Source: Spirosoma pollinicola (GTDB lineage: Bacteria > Bacteroidota > Bacteroidia > Cytophagales > Spirosomataceae). From it: a stretch of DNA of 64,000 nucleotides. The translations under genes and the position numbers were made by a program. The first letter of the stretch is position 1, and the number at the start of each line of letters is the position of its first letter. Shown in pieces: positions 8,285 through 18,215 of this stretch. The notes beneath the pieces are model-generated. The model made no database searches and had not been told where the DNA came from. It saw only the letters and a program-made list of their open reading frames with translations. Where the stretch lies: assembly GCF_002831565.1 (NCBI RefSeq), contig NZ_CP025096.1, positions 2,767,027 through 2,831,026 on the forward strand, read 5' to 3'.

Positions 8285-8959
8285 CTACTTAATCAACCCA
8301 AAAAACTCATAGAAATAAGCCGCTGGTTTAAGGTTAAGCCATTTCTCCCGGTTCTGAACCAGCTCATCATACGTTAGAGCCTGAATTTGATCGGGCGTAA
8401 ACTCAAGTATAGATTCAGGTTTTTTGCGGGTTACAATACCCAAACCCTGATCAAAATCCAGTACAAACACGGTAAGATCGGGACGTTGACTGCGGAGGTG
8501 AATAATTGTTCGCCAAACATCGCCATTCCATTCACCCACTTCCCAGTCTTCAAATCGTCCGGCGGCACCAGCCGTTTTGGGATTGCAGTCGTGCATGATA
8601 ATAACGCCATCGTCCTGCATATACTTAAGCGTGTTTTCAACATCACGTAGGGCAAACTGATACTCGTGCATGCCATCGACGAGAGCCAATTGAAGCTTTT
8701 TAGCCGTAAAAACCCGTTGGGCATCCTGCGCAAAAAAAGCGTCGCTGGTTTTCTCGAAATACTGATTATTGAAGTTGTAAGGATTAATAATCGCTTTCCC
8801 TAATCGACGGGTGGCGTCGAAGATGAACTTCGGATCGACCGCAACCTTGAAGGTGCTCTTGATGCGAAAGAAAATGTGGCCGTTTTCCACCCCGATTTCG
8901 AGGTAATTTTTCAGGTTTTTCTGACGCATTAGCGTCTGGATAACGTCTAGCCGATCCAT
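8285..8959 (-). CDS. Class I SAM-dependent methyltransferase (Methyltransf_24-like)
   Basis: Protein of 224 residues. Motif I is YLEIGVENGHIF at residues 19-30, followed by an acidic position (AVDPKFIFDA). The strand KLQLALVDGMHEYQFALRDVENTLKYM with GVIIMHDCNP is typical of the Methyltransf_24 group found in glycan and secondary-metabolite clusters. The target is unknown. It is convergent with the FkbM-type gene, separated only by the family D repeat. Its stop is two bases inside the edge of that repeat. Confidence 0.75.
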   Translation of the reverse strand: MDRLDVIQTLMRQKNLKNYLEIGVENGHIFFRIKSTFKVAVDPKFIFDATRRLGKAIINPYNFNNQYFEKTSDAFFAQDAQRVFTAKKLQLALVDGMHEYQFALRDVENTLKYMQDDGVIIMHDCNPKTAGAAGRFEDWEVGEWNGDVWRTIIHLRSQRPDLTVFVLDFDQGLGIVTRKKPESILEFTPDQIQALTYDELVQNREKWLNLKPAAYFYEFFGLIK

Positions 8960-9003
8960 TCAGGAAGTTTAGTGTCTATCTGATGTGTACGGATAGCGAG
9001 CTA

Positions 9004-9053
9004 AAATAGAAAAGTCCCGGTAGAGTGCAATCTATACCGGGACTTTTCTATTT
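9004..9053 (-). terminator. Intrinsic terminator after nrdB
   Basis: Arms 9004-9022 and 9035-9053 form a perfect 19-bp stem with a 12-base loop; the outer part of the stem is A+T (U-tract on the minus strand). It lies 20 bases past the nrdB stop and before the next minus-strand start. Confidence 0.7.
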
Positions 9054-9073
9054 GATGATGCCTTTGCTGGCTC

Positions 9074-10123
9074 TTAAAAATCAGCGTCAAATGTAATGCC
9101 TTTGGGTTCTTCGGCAACCTGAATGGGCATTGAGTTTTCGGCATCCTGTGGCTGCGAAGCGGCCGCTTTCATGGCCTTGAACTTCGACATTACTTCGCCC
9201 CGCTGGTATTCGCCAACGCGTTTTTCGAAGAAATTGGTTTTGCCCTGCAGCGAAATCATATCCATGAAATCGAAGGGGTTTGCTACATTATACAGTTTGC
9301 GCAGGCCAAGGGTAGTGAGCAGGTGATCGGCCACGAAAGCGATATACTGCTTCATCAGTTCGGCGTTCATGCCAATAAGCGATACCGGCAGCGCATCGGC
9401 TACGAACTCCTGCTCAATTTCGACCGCGTTACGAATGATGTCGTAAATCTCCGATTCCGGTAATTTATTGACAATATGGTCGGTATAAAGCATACACGCA
9501 AAATCGCGGTGCAGCCCTTCATCGCGTGAGATCAGCTCGTTCGAGAACGTCAGGCCGGGCATCATACCGCGCTTTTTAAGCCAGTAAATGGAGCAGAACG
9601 AACCCGAAAAGAAAATACCTTCGACCACAGCAAAGGCAATAAGCCGCTCGGCAAACGAACCGTTGTCAATCCAGCGCAGTGCCCACTCGGCTTTTTTCTG
9701 GACACACGGAATCGTGTCGATAGCGTTCAGGAGCCGGTCTTTTTCCGTCGCATCTTTAATGTAAGTGTCAATCAGCAGGGAATAGGTTTCAGAGTGGATA
9801 TTCTCCATCATGATCTGGAACCCGTAGAAACACTTAGCCTCGGCATACTGCACCTCCGACAAGAAGTTTACGGCTAGGTTTTCGTTCACAATCCCGTCCG
9901 AAGCGGCAAAGAACGCCAGTACATGCGAAATGAAGTGGCGTTCGCCATCGTTGAGGCTGTTCCAGTCTTTCATATCCTGACCGAGGTCAATCTCTTCGGC
10001 TGTCCAGAACGAGGCTTCATGGGTTTTGTAGTACTCCCAAATGTCCCAGTGTTTAATGGGGAACAGCACGAAGCGGCCTTTGTCTTCTTCTAAAATCGGT
10101 TCAATTACATCAGTCTGTACCAT
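9074..10123 (-). CDS. nrdB: Class I ribonucleotide reductase, small subunit R2
   Basis: Protein of 349 residues. It holds the di-iron/tyrosyl-radical site of class Ia reductase. Aligned by eye to the eukaryotic R2, the iron ligands are Asp76 (ASDGIVNEN), Glu107 and His110 (MENIHSETY), with further Glu and His in the VVEGIFFSG and SRDEGLH helices; the radical tyrosine would be Tyr114. The C-terminus ITFDADF resembles the eukaryotic FTLDADF tail that docks on R1. It delivers the radical to NrdA for dNTP synthesis in the cytoplasm. nrdA is not adjacent. No NrdR box is evident to me in the 265 bases upstream. Confidence 0.95.
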   Translation of the reverse strand: MVQTDVIEPILEEDKGRFVLFPIKHWDIWEYYKTHEASFWTAEEIDLGQDMKDWNSLNDGERHFISHVLAFFAASDGIVNENLAVNFLSEVQYAEAKCFYGFQIMMENIHSETYSLLIDTYIKDATEKDRLLNAIDTIPCVQKKAEWALRWIDNGSFAERLIAFAVVEGIFFSGSFCSIYWLKKRGMMPGLTFSNELISRDEGLHRDFACMLYTDHIVNKLPESEIYDIIRNAVEIEQEFVADALPVSLIGMNAELMKQYIAFVADHLLTTLGLRKLYNVANPFDFMDMISLQGKTNFFEKRVGEYQRGEVMSKFKAMKAAASQPQDAENSMPIQVAEEPKGITFDADF

Positions 10124-10388
10124 GAATCTGGAATGCGTTGTTTTATGTAGATGTTCAACCGGGTAAATGGACTGAACGTATGTCTAAGCGATGAAAATCA
10201 GATTAACAAAATTAAGGTTTCTGGTCGCTTCTGCAAGCCTGAAGAGCAAGATAAATGGCATCAGAAAAAAGGTTAAATCTGACAAGCTTCAGATAGACAG
10301 TTAGTTAGGCTTGATGTATGTGAGTAAGTTTTTGGAATAGTTCCGTGTGATAGGCTGTAGTAAAACAAAAAACAAATTTGGCATATGA

Positions 10389-12731
10389 CTAGGCGGTTGG
10401 GCTAAATCCTCGGGAAATAAGTAAAACTATTTTATCGGTCGTTAATTGCCTGTTGGAGCTGTTTAGAGTGGTTCGTTCCTCTGCAATGCTTTTAAGTAAA
10501 AGGTGATATTTAATCGATAGAATTTTATGTCGTCTGTCCCAAGCAACAGCTTCTTTTATCAGTTCGAGCGATAAAGAAATTTCTTTTTCAGAACTTTTGA
10601 AGGCGTGCGCATGAATTATTGGTGAAGTATCGTCCGGCATGTTTTCAAGTAGTTGAGGGGCATGTTCTATAACAAGCTCTATAACGTATAAGCCGGAGTT
10701 GATTTCACTCGTTGTAAGTCTATTAGTAGTTTGATCTTTCCACTGTCTAATTTTCTTTGCGATGTCAGATGAGATTTGCTGTTGATGAAACGTTAATTTA
10801 TTTGTCAATCTGCCCCATTCACAAATCTGCTCCCAGACAATAGCTGGAATACTACACAACCAATTTGCATTGCTTAGTTGTTGTAATTTCTCTGTATCGT
10901 CGTCCGTCATCGACTTACGTATGGGCGGGTTTGCCGGATCAATCAGATCGGAATAAATTGAGCTAAGGTCAACAGGAAACTCTTTTCCGCGTAATTGCTT
11001 CCAGCAATCTTCTTTCTTAGCCCACTCTCCATAAAGTGCGCCCGTTGCACTGGCTTTGATAGCTTTTTCTACAGAAACCATCAAGTCATAAAGCAGAGCG
11101 CGAAGAGCATCAGAAATGCGTTGTTGTTTCCAAATTTTCAGTAAGTCCAGTCTTCCATTAAGAGTTCTGCTTAACCAAGCCAATGTGTAGGGAACCGTTA
11201 CATAACGCAGGTCACCAATGGCTTTAGGTTGTCGACCATATACTTCTTCTGCGGTTCTGAATAGAACCGCTTTAGCAATTGAATCCTCAAAGAATACACT
11301 TGTTGGTTTTTGATCTTTAGTCTTCAAATTAGTCATGAAAATGCCATAATTCTTTTGACTACCGCGCACAACGTGCCAAGGCAATTCATTCCAGACGTTA
11401 ACATATTTCGCGAGATCTTCTTTGACAAATAGTTGCTTGCGGGGGTTTTGCAACTCAAATTTTTTGCGATTTGCTGCACTAAATTCCCGTGCCAGCGCAT
11501 TTTTGTATTGTGCCCGTGCCCGTTCGTAAAACCAATGAGTTTGATAGCTTTGCCCCGATTGTGCAGGTGTCCAGATAGTACGCGATAGTTTCTCCAGTTC
11601 GGTATGAAATGGGTTATTCGCGCTCAAATCTGATTCAGAAACCTTATTTTGCGTGTTGGCATAGCGCGAAATGTTGTTGACAATAGAACCAACATCATCG
11701 CGGGTTTTAATGACCGACAGTTTCATCTGCACATAAATTCCACTAACGTCCGCTTTGTCTTTACGATGCGTATAGAAAATGCTCGCCGTTGTTTGTCCAC
11801 CATTTACGATCTGTAGACCTGTTAATGACTTTATAGCTCGATTATCAGGGGTTAACTCAACAGACTCGGCAGTGGCTGCAATGCCATTGTTATACGCCAG
11901 GAACATGTGTGGTTCCTTAAGAATCGTTTGTCGGATGCCCTTGTTTGTCCCCACTGTAAACTGTAAAAACGAACGTACATTCATTTCCAGTAAGCGCGCT
12001 CCGTACTCCTCGTATACGTTAGCTAGGATATCGCCCGGCACAGCGGCCAAGTAAGTTTCATACTGGTCATTACCAGTTGGAATCGGTAAACAGGGTAAAC
12101 TTTTTCCGGTTCGCTGGACAAAATCAATAAAAATTGGGGTGGGTTCACCTTGTTCAATTCTGGCCAAATACCGGATGTCTATAATTCGATACGTAAGCAG
12201 CAGATCGGTTTTGTCTAAGCGATCGCTTTGTGAGGGCTCCACTGAACATTCGCCATCCGTCAAAATAAATAGATTAGCCCGTACCAATGCATTTCGATTG
12301 TGACAGATTTCTTTGGCAAAATCATAGGCCGATGCCGATTCGTCCATGTCCTGCCAGTACCCTTTAAAGGCGTTGTTCAGAAAACGGCGACACTGGTTAA
12401 ATGCACTTGTAATCTCCTCCTTACCAATTCGTTGCGGCTCGTCATACCCCTTGTAAATGGTGACAAACAAATCAAGATTTTCGGCTCCCTCGCTAAGTGC
12501 ATATCCGTTAATCTTATGCATCTTCTGACCGGCAGCATTCTCTTTCACATCACGGCACTCGCGGGCGTTTTCGGTGTCGCCAGTTGCCGACAGGTAGTCA
12601 TCCAAAACAATGCTCGTAAATATTTCTTCCTTAAAACCGCCTTGTTCACCCGCTTCGGCGGTGGCATTGATTCGCTGACGGAGATCTGTGTAAAATTGAA
12701 GTAGCTGCGTTTGTTCGCGTTCGGTTGACAT
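10389..12731 (-). CDS. AIPR (abortive infection phage resistance) family protein
   Basis: Protein of 780 residues, last gene of the seven-gene defence operon, starting 20 bases after the DUF4420 gene. The AIPR domain spans about residues 240-600: FLAYNNGIAATAESV (278-291), GLQIVNGGQTTASIFY (305-320) and the SRYANTQNKVSESDLSANNP stretch (355-374). The N-terminal 200 residues have a nuclease-like pattern (INGYALSEGAENLDLFV), which is suggestive only. AIPR proteins were first noted in lactococcal phage-abortive systems and recur in operons with Z1 ATPases; the biochemical role is not established. The last 180 residues have no motif I recognise. Confidence 0.85.
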   Translation of the reverse strand: MSTEREQTQLLQFYTDLRQRINATAEAGEQGGFKEEIFTSIVLDDYLSATGDTENARECRDVKENAAGQKMHKINGYALSEGAENLDLFVTIYKGYDEPQRIGKEEITSAFNQCRRFLNNAFKGYWQDMDESASAYDFAKEICHNRNALVRANLFILTDGECSVEPSQSDRLDKTDLLLTYRIIDIRYLARIEQGEPTPIFIDFVQRTGKSLPCLPIPTGNDQYETYLAAVPGDILANVYEEYGARLLEMNVRSFLQFTVGTNKGIRQTILKEPHMFLAYNNGIAATAESVELTPDNRAIKSLTGLQIVNGGQTTASIFYTHRKDKADVSGIYVQMKLSVIKTRDDVGSIVNNISRYANTQNKVSESDLSANNPFHTELEKLSRTIWTPAQSGQSYQTHWFYERARAQYKNALAREFSAANRKKFELQNPRKQLFVKEDLAKYVNVWNELPWHVVRGSQKNYGIFMTNLKTKDQKPTSVFFEDSIAKAVLFRTAEEVYGRQPKAIGDLRYVTVPYTLAWLSRTLNGRLDLLKIWKQQRISDALRALLYDLMVSVEKAIKASATGALYGEWAKKEDCWKQLRGKEFPVDLSSIYSDLIDPANPPIRKSMTDDDTEKLQQLSNANWLCSIPAIVWEQICEWGRLTNKLTFHQQQISSDIAKKIRQWKDQTTNRLTTSEINSGLYVIELVIEHAPQLLENMPDDTSPIIHAHAFKSSEKEISLSLELIKEAVAWDRRHKILSIKYHLLLKSIAEERTTLNSSNRQLTTDKIVLLISRGFSPTA

Positions 12732-12751
12732 GGTGTAGTAAGGATAGAAAT

Positions 12752-13765
12752 TTATAATTGGGCGAAAACATCGGCTGCTTCAACTTGAAAAGGCTGGCAA
12801 GCCACTAGGGCAATGGCGTAACGAACGGCACTTACCCCGGCAGGAAGGTGGTTAAGCTTTAACCGTGGAAATCCTTCACTTACCCGAAAAACCTGTTCAG
12901 TACGTAGCGTATACGTGGGCGTATCGTACGTATGACGATGAACGGGCTGATAACCAACCTGATAAAGTTTTAGACGAAACTGAGTTCGTAGCGTAGGCGA
13001 TGCACTCAATTTGTTCAGCAACAAATCAACCAACTCGTTGAGTGATTGACCGCCATTAGGACGAACGTCCAGTGTAAGCAGCCAGAGCCACAAATGCGAT
13101 AAGCCGCTATCATCTAATTGTCGTTCGTTACTGATTTGAATATGTTGCGGATTAACGGCAGATGTTGTTTTAAGCTCAACAGCCCGGTCGGAAAGCTGAA
13201 AATCGTGAATACTCCCGCCCGGTCCCGCCCAGGCAGTTAGGCAGTCAGCCGGATTGCTACCCGTATCGAGCCAGCGATTTAGAAACCATAACTCGCCAAA
13301 TAAACCCTGTCGCTTTTCGACCGACAGGCCACCCGGCGATAGACTCTCAAATAAAGTCGTCCACTGTTCCAATCGGCCAAGCAATGCACTCAATACATTA
13401 TTAGGCTCGGTTTCATCGGCGATTTGAGCAATCAAATCTTCGCAGACTACACCGAACAAATCAGCCTGTGTGGCATCTGTGAGCGTAATTAAAACCAGTT
13501 GGTGCCCAGGTCGGGCAGTGTCGCTTTCAACGTTAAGCGTGAGGCCATTTAGGGTTAACGGCTCCGTGACGACGGGTGCTGGCAGGCTTACGGCCAGCAA
13601 ACGCTGCACTGTACTCGCGGTTCGACGAATACCGGCGAAAATATCAGGTTTTACTGATGCAGCATACCGACGATATAGTAGACCGGATGTGGCAGTCGTA
13701 TCCGCTTCGAGATCAGTCCAGAGCGTTTCAATCTTCGTTGTCATCGGGCTCATCATCTGAAGCAT
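12752..13765 (-). CDS. DUF4420-type PD-(D/E)XK nuclease-like protein
   Basis: Protein of 337 residues (330 if started at the ATG at 13744). The family signature is in the middle: GLFGELWFLNRWL (about 150), then GPGGSIHDFQLSDRAVELKTTS (about 186-207). In this the Glu of GELWF, the Asp of HDF and the ELK triplet form a PD-(D/E)XK active site. It is therefore likely a DNase of a restriction-type system. Its start overlaps the Z1 gene by up to 38 bases, and it ends 20 bases before the AIPR gene. This order (Z1, DUF4420, AIPR) recurs in known prokaryotic defence islands. Confidence 0.8.
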   Translation of the reverse strand: MLQMMSPMTTKIETLWTDLEADTTATSGLLYRRYAASVKPDIFAGIRRTASTVQRLLAVSLPAPVVTEPLTLNGLTLNVESDTARPGHQLVLITLTDATQADLFGVVCEDLIAQIADETEPNNVLSALLGRLEQWTTLFESLSPGGLSVEKRQGLFGELWFLNRWLDTGSNPADCLTAWAGPGGSIHDFQLSDRAVELKTTSAVNPQHIQISNERQLDDSGLSHLWLWLLTLDVRPNGGQSLNELVDLLLNKLSASPTLRTQFRLKLYQVGYQPVHRHTYDTPTYTLRTEQVFRVSEGFPRLKLNHLPAGVSAVRYAIALVACQPFQVEAADVFAQL

Positions 13766-16499
13766 CTTGGAGGTTGATGTAGTCTACCAATTGCTCGTGT
13801 ACAGCGTAAGAAATTGCACTGTCATGATCGCTCGTTGGGAAACTGATTGCGTACCCAATAATGGCCGGACTGTCAACAGGTAGCTTAGCCCCTTCCGGGT
13901 CAAGGGTGTATAGTAGTAGTAGAGCGGTTTGTTTACTCCTGATTTTATCGTTAGTACGGACAATTTCACCATTTGGGTAGTCCGGTTCGCCTTTTTTCTT
14001 GTCTGCTTCTCGTTTGAGTGCTGTCAATCGCATGGCTTCGGCGTATTGCTCCGGTGTCAGGTCGATGAATTCGTGGTCGGGACTGATGATGTGCGATTTC
14101 TTAAGATAATAAATTCCGTCACCTGTGTTCTTATTATCAGCCGTTCGCAGAAGATTGCCCACTTTTACAAGTCGGCCACCAATTGAGTAATCTGTGGTTC
14201 GGTTGTGGTCAGGGTTTTTTCGTGCCATGAGGGCAACCGTCCAGCTTACAAGTTCGTTGTGGCCAAGTTGTGCTCCGATAAATTTAGCTATTGTTTGTGC
14301 GTTAGCTCGGTAAAGCGTTTTGGCCACCCGGTATTCGTTCAGAAATGCCACCACCGATACGGCCGGTACGCCCTCCCAAATGTAATTAGCCACTTTCATG
14401 CGGCTCTCTGGGCCAAGTCCCGCCACAAACCGGCGCGTTGCGTCAAGATTACTGTTGATAAGTTCAGGCTGAGTTTGGAACAGGTACGTTTCGACCAGAC
14501 GCCCGGCAAAGGATAGCCGCATCTCAACGGCCCGGCGCATTTTATTAGCCGCCGTAACCTGTAGTACCCCATCATGCGTTTGCACACCCAAGGCGTATTC
14601 ATCCGGTGTGCTGCGCATACTAGCCATTCGGTCGAACTCCGAGCGGAGGTCTTCCGATGCTTTGGTAATGTGGCAGAACCACTCATTCAGTTCGCGGCTA
14701 GTAAACAACCGACATAGATCTACAAAGCCGGGTCGGTAACCAAACCAGCGGCCCATCTGCATGAGGGTATCATACATTTTTGACGGACGCAGGAAATAGC
14801 TGACTGACAGCCCCTCAAGCGTTAGTCCGCGCGAGAGTTTGTCCCCCCCAATAGCGATTACGGACAGACCTTCTTTTTCTTCGTAGTAATCCAGAATGTC
14901 ACCCGACCGACCGTTTATCTCTTTTACTTTTATGCGGGCCGCAGCCGGATACAAATGAGGTAATACGTCGGTCCAACTGTGAACCTGCATAGCCGGGTCA
15001 AGCGTCTGCAAAGGGGAGTTCAGAATACGCTGTGTAGTTGTCCTAAAAGACAGATAGCCGGGTGAATCCTGCTCAAATGTTTGACGCATCAAGGTCAAAA
15101 CAATCGGGTCATTCTGATCTAGGCCACGCTTGTAATAAGCGAATACACTGTCTACTAACTCTGTGATCTGCTCCTGCCTAACATTGAAGCGGGTAACGTG
15201 AATTAACATGGAGTTATGTTTGCTTCCCTGCCCGCGCAGTCGCCGAATGGCACATACTAGAAGAAAGCACCGAATAGCTCGCTTCAATGATTCTGGAATG
15301 GCGTCGGGCAAGGGCGCTTCCCGCTCTTTTTCAGGCATAAACGACCCAGCATCATCGACCCGATGTACAATGGGAAGTGTATCATCTAAGGTGTCATCAT
15401 CGCCTAATACATCAAACCCAAATACCTGTTCCGGGCCAATGTAGTTGGTAGGTGCTGGAAGATTGATAATAAAATCACGCGGGAAAAGCTGATCGGCGGC
15501 AATTGGTACAAAAATATTGGCAAAAGGAGTAGCCGTATAGCCCACGTAAGCACTCTTGTAGAACAGCCGCAGCACATCGCGGATTTGACCGTTGATTCGG
15601 GTGCCCTTGTCGGGGTCTTTATTGGTGTTAATCGAGGCATGATCGGCCTCATCGTCAATTAGTAACAGCGATTTGGACGCAATATATCGGTTTCCTTCTG
15701 CGTCGGTCTGTCCCTTTGACCGGAGCCAGGTGAGCAATGATTTAAGAACGCTGGGATTCTTCTTAACGACTAGCAGTATTGGCTCTCTTGTGTCAAAATT
15801 TGTAATGCCGGATGTTGCAAACGCTTTAGGCGTAAAATCGCCCAAATCATGACTTGATGTAATCGAATGAACGACTAAGCCTTTTCTAATCTGACTGACC
15901 CCGAATTCATGGGTCGCTTTATAATAATCACGCTCTGACTGCGTATCGAAACCCAGAAAGCCCTCGTCTAAACGCAGTTGGGTTTGGGCCCGCAGGTTGT
16001 TATGAACTCCCGCCAGCACGATTACCAACTTAAACCCGGCGTCAACCGCTTTACAGATTAGCCCTGTGTAGTTAGCCGTTTTGCCCGACTGCACTTGTCC
16101 TACTACCAACCCGCGCTTGTCTATTTTTACATCTGCTACACTCGGGTCGAAAAGCTGATCCACAATATCATCAGTCAACAGGTCGAGCCGACGCAGCGTA
16201 TTGGGCGCAAACCCGTTGAAGTCTTCGAGATAACTTTCATACCGTTTCCAGAATGACCAGTCGATGGCTTCCCTGCGGGCGTTGAGCCATGGGCGACGCG
16301 AGTCTTTACCTTCCAGTGTAATCCAGCCTTCGGCTCGGATATTATAGAGAGTTTCTACCTCTTTAATCAGCATCTCCCGGTCGATATGACTAAACTGAGG
16401 AATGCCTAAAACTATGTTCACATTTTGATCAATAATATCACGGGTAAGCGACGTGTTGGTAGGCAGAAGCGTTCGTAACGTCCGTAAAGCATTTTGCAT
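13728..16499 (-). CDS. Z1-domain superfamily II helicase-like ATPase
   Basis: Protein of 923 residues. The helicase-like motifs are all visible: Walker A GQVQSGKTANY at 134-144, LLLIDDEADHASI (Walker B, DEAD-like) at 278-290, motif III YVGYTATPFANIF at 318-330, and the second RecA-like lobe with LSRGLTLEGLSVSYFLRP followed by QMGRWFGYR (motif VI). This is the Z1 family, DNA-stimulated ATPases of restriction-like systems. It should supply the motor or translocase of the operon. It starts seven bases after the GHKL ATPase gene and overlaps the DUF4420 gene. Length agrees with full-size members and no disruption is seen. Confidence 0.88.
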   Translation of the reverse strand: MQNALRTLRTLLPTNTSLTRDIIDQNVNIVLGIPQFSHIDREMLIKEVETLYNIRAEGWITLEGKDSRRPWLNARREAIDWSFWKRYESYLEDFNGFAPNTLRRLDLLTDDIVDQLFDPSVADVKIDKRGLVVGQVQSGKTANYTGLICKAVDAGFKLVIVLAGVHNNLRAQTQLRLDEGFLGFDTQSERDYYKATHEFGVSQIRKGLVVHSITSSHDLGDFTPKAFATSGITNFDTREPILLVVKKNPSVLKSLLTWLRSKGQTDAEGNRYIASKSLLLIDDEADHASINTNKDPDKGTRINGQIRDVLRLFYKSAYVGYTATPFANIFVPIAADQLFPRDFIINLPAPTNYIGPEQVFGFDVLGDDDTLDDTLPIVHRVDDAGSFMPEKEREAPLPDAIPESLKRAIRCFLLVCAIRRLRGQGSKHNSMLIHVTRFNVRQEQITELVDSVFAYYKRGLDQNDPIVLTLMRQTFEQDSPGYLSFRTTTQRILNSPLQTLDPAMQVHSWTDVLPHLYPAAARIKVKEINGRSGDILDYYEEKEGLSVIAIGGDKLSRGLTLEGLSVSYFLRPSKMYDTLMQMGRWFGYRPGFVDLCRLFTSRELNEWFCHITKASEDLRSEFDRMASMRSTPDEYALGVQTHDGVLQVTAANKMRRAVEMRLSFAGRLVETYLFQTQPELINSNLDATRRFVAGLGPESRMKVANYIWEGVPAVSVVAFLNEYRVAKTLYRANAQTIAKFIGAQLGHNELVSWTVALMARKNPDHNRTTDYSIGGRLVKVGNLLRTADNKNTGDGIYYLKKSHIISPDHEFIDLTPEQYAEAMRLTALKREADKKKGEPDYPNGEIVRTNDKIRSKQTALLLLYTLDPEGAKLPVDSPAIIGYAISFPTSDHDSAISYAVHEQLVDYINLQDASDDEPDDNED

Positions 16500-16505
16500 A
16501 CAAAA

Positions 16506-17921
16506 TCAGCAGGTAAGGGATTGAACGTACTCCGGAAAGAGTGAAAAGGGATGGATGCTAAAAATAAGATTGCGGGCTTCGTCGGGCGTTTTGCCTTTGG
16601 CGCACTGTGCCTGAAACATGGCCGATGCTGCTTGCTTTATGGGTTCATGGCTGACTTGCTCAAACGGCTGGGCTTGCTCTTCGGGAGACTCAGTTTCCCG
16701 AATCATAATCGAACGAATAGGAATCGTTTCTTCAACAAATTTTAGCAGGTTATTCAATGCCGAACCCGCGTCGGGATACTTGGCTATAAATGCTGTTACA
16801 AGCGGATGATGGCGATTGATTTCATAGTGCCGCTTGTCGTGGCGTTTACGTTCGAGCCATAATTCCTGGTGAGCAATCGGAATGCCGGGGTTGTTGATGC
16901 GCCCTACGTTTCTGTACACCGCTATAGCTTTGTCGCGTACCGCTTTAGCGAAGGTTTTTAATGGCCCTGCGCTTCCATAGGGTGGATGCGCCATCGACTT
17001 TTTAACGTCAATGTGCCAGTCTGTATCGAGCGTATTGGGGATGTCGACCTGAATGCGGGCTAGTTTTACATGTTCTTCTTTTTTGAACATGCCCAGCCAA
17101 CTACCAGCTACTAAGAGTCTTTCGTTGCGGTATATATAAAAACCTTGCAGATCATTCCAGCCCCGGCTGCCACCCGCTTCGGCAAACTTATCCGTCGTTA
17201 ATCGTTTGTGATATGGTAGTACGTAGCCTTTCACACTCACGGCCCCGTTTTGATAAAATTCTTCGCCACAGGGTTGTGCGCCGTCGGCTCCCTTCAGAAA
17301 CGGGTCCCATGGTTTGATTGGGTTCTCATTGAAATAGAGTTTGAACCGGCCTCGCTCCAAAAACCGATGAAATACCATTGCTAAGTGTTGCTTTACCGTA
17401 TCGGCAATACTCAGAAATTGGGCATGGGCTTTCTCGTCATTAGCAGGGGCATTGGTTACGACGCGGTCGAGCAGTTCCCAAAGTACAATAGTGCCACTTT
17501 TTTGCTGGTTCAGTAAAACGGGAAGACCATAAGCAGGCTCGGGCTTGACCAAATTCCAAAAGCCGGTGTCGGCTACGTAATCTAAATCCCATGCCCAATA
17601 GCAAACGCTGCTGCCTTCTGGTTTTGAGAAGACAGTTACCTTGCGGCACTGCGAAAACGAAGCTGTTTTTAAACCCAGTCCAAACCGGCCTAAATCGCTG
17701 GGGTCGCGAGGTTCGTTGGGGTTGCGGGAACCCGGACGAAGCGCCGTAACTAATTCGGCCTCCGACATGCCGTGACCACTGTCACGAATACTGATGTATG
17801 AACTGGCTCCCTGCCAAATGAAATCAACGTATATATCGTGAGCCCCCGCCGAAATAGAGTTATCAATAATATCGGCGACAGCGGTTTCAATTGTGTAGCC
17901 AATGTCACGAAGGGTTTCAAT
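16506..17921 (-). CDS. GHKL (MORC/MutL-like) ATPase of the defence operon, no standard start codon
   Basis: The frame is open from 17948 to 16506. The GHKL ATP-binding motifs are the N-box ETAVADIIDNSISAGA, the G1 box RDSGHGM and the G2 box GRFGLGLKTASFSQC. The first ATG (17768) is the Met of the G1 box, so translation from it (420 residues) would lose the N-box with its catalytic Glu and Mg-binding Asn. No ATG, GTG or TTG lies between that point and the in-frame TAA at 17949-17951, which ends the preceding gene. I place the start at an ATT (17921) that fits IETLRDIGYTIETA; reinitiation after the upstream stop is an alternative. Such ATPases accompany Z1 proteins in restriction-type operons. 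Either expression is unusual or the gene is damaged. Confidence 0.75.
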   Translation of the reverse strand: METLRDIGYTIETAVADIIDNSISAGAHDIYVDFIWQGASSYISIRDSGHGMSEAELVTALRPGSRNPNEPRDPSDLGRFGLGLKTASFSQCRKVTVFSKPEGSSVCYWAWDLDYVADTGFWNLVKPEPAYGLPVLLNQQKSGTIVLWELLDRVVTNAPANDEKAHAQFLSIADTVKQHLAMVFHRFLERGRFKLYFNENPIKPWDPFLKGADGAQPCGEEFYQNGAVSVKGYVLPYHKRLTTDKFAEAGGSRGWNDLQGFYIYRNERLLVAGSWLGMFKKEEHVKLARIQVDIPNTLDTDWHIDVKKSMAHPPYGSAGPLKTFAKAVRDKAIAVYRNVGRINNPGIPIAHQELWLERKRHDKRHYEINRHHPLVTAFIAKYPDAGSALNNLLKFVEETIPIRSIMIRETESPEEQAQPFEQVSHEPIKQAASAMFQAQCAKGKTPDEARNLIFSIHPFSLFPEYVQSLTC

Positions 17922-17948
17922 GAGTGCCGACGGGTTCGGCGGGGCTGG

Positions 17949-18215
17949 TTAAAAATGTGGGTCGTAGTATTCTTCCCGGAAGCCAATTTTCAACAAATGA
18001 CCACCGAGGTAGTAATTTCCATTTTTTCGTAAATACGCCTTTCGAAGAGCGGGCGGTTGATTATCACGGCTGACAACTACATATGATTTCTTTACGTCAA
18101 CCACAGTAAATGCTTGCCGGTCTGACCACAGTATAAGCGTAGCACCGTCACCAATTTTTGGATCAGCGGGTTTACTTTCAGCATACACGAGATTAGTTAG
18201 AGTGCCGTAAGTCAT
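17949..18215 (-). CDS. Small conserved hypothetical protein, 88 residues
   Basis: The sequence GDGATLILWSDRQAFTVVDV, then a basic middle and REEYYDPHF at the end, recalls small uncharacterised bacterial proteins with a DGAT...WTDRHA...V pattern; I know no function for them. Its ATG overlaps the stop of the HNH gene by four bases (ATGA), so translation is coupled. Its TAA stop is in the same frame as the GHKL ATPase that follows directly. It is not a usual member of Z1/AIPR operons as I know them, so it may be an accessory gene picked up together with the HNH gene. Confidence 0.7.
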   Translation of the reverse strand: MTYGTLTNLVYAESKPADPKIGDGATLILWSDRQAFTVVDVKKSYVVVSRDNQPPALRKAYLRKNGNYYLGGHLLKIGFREEYYDPHF

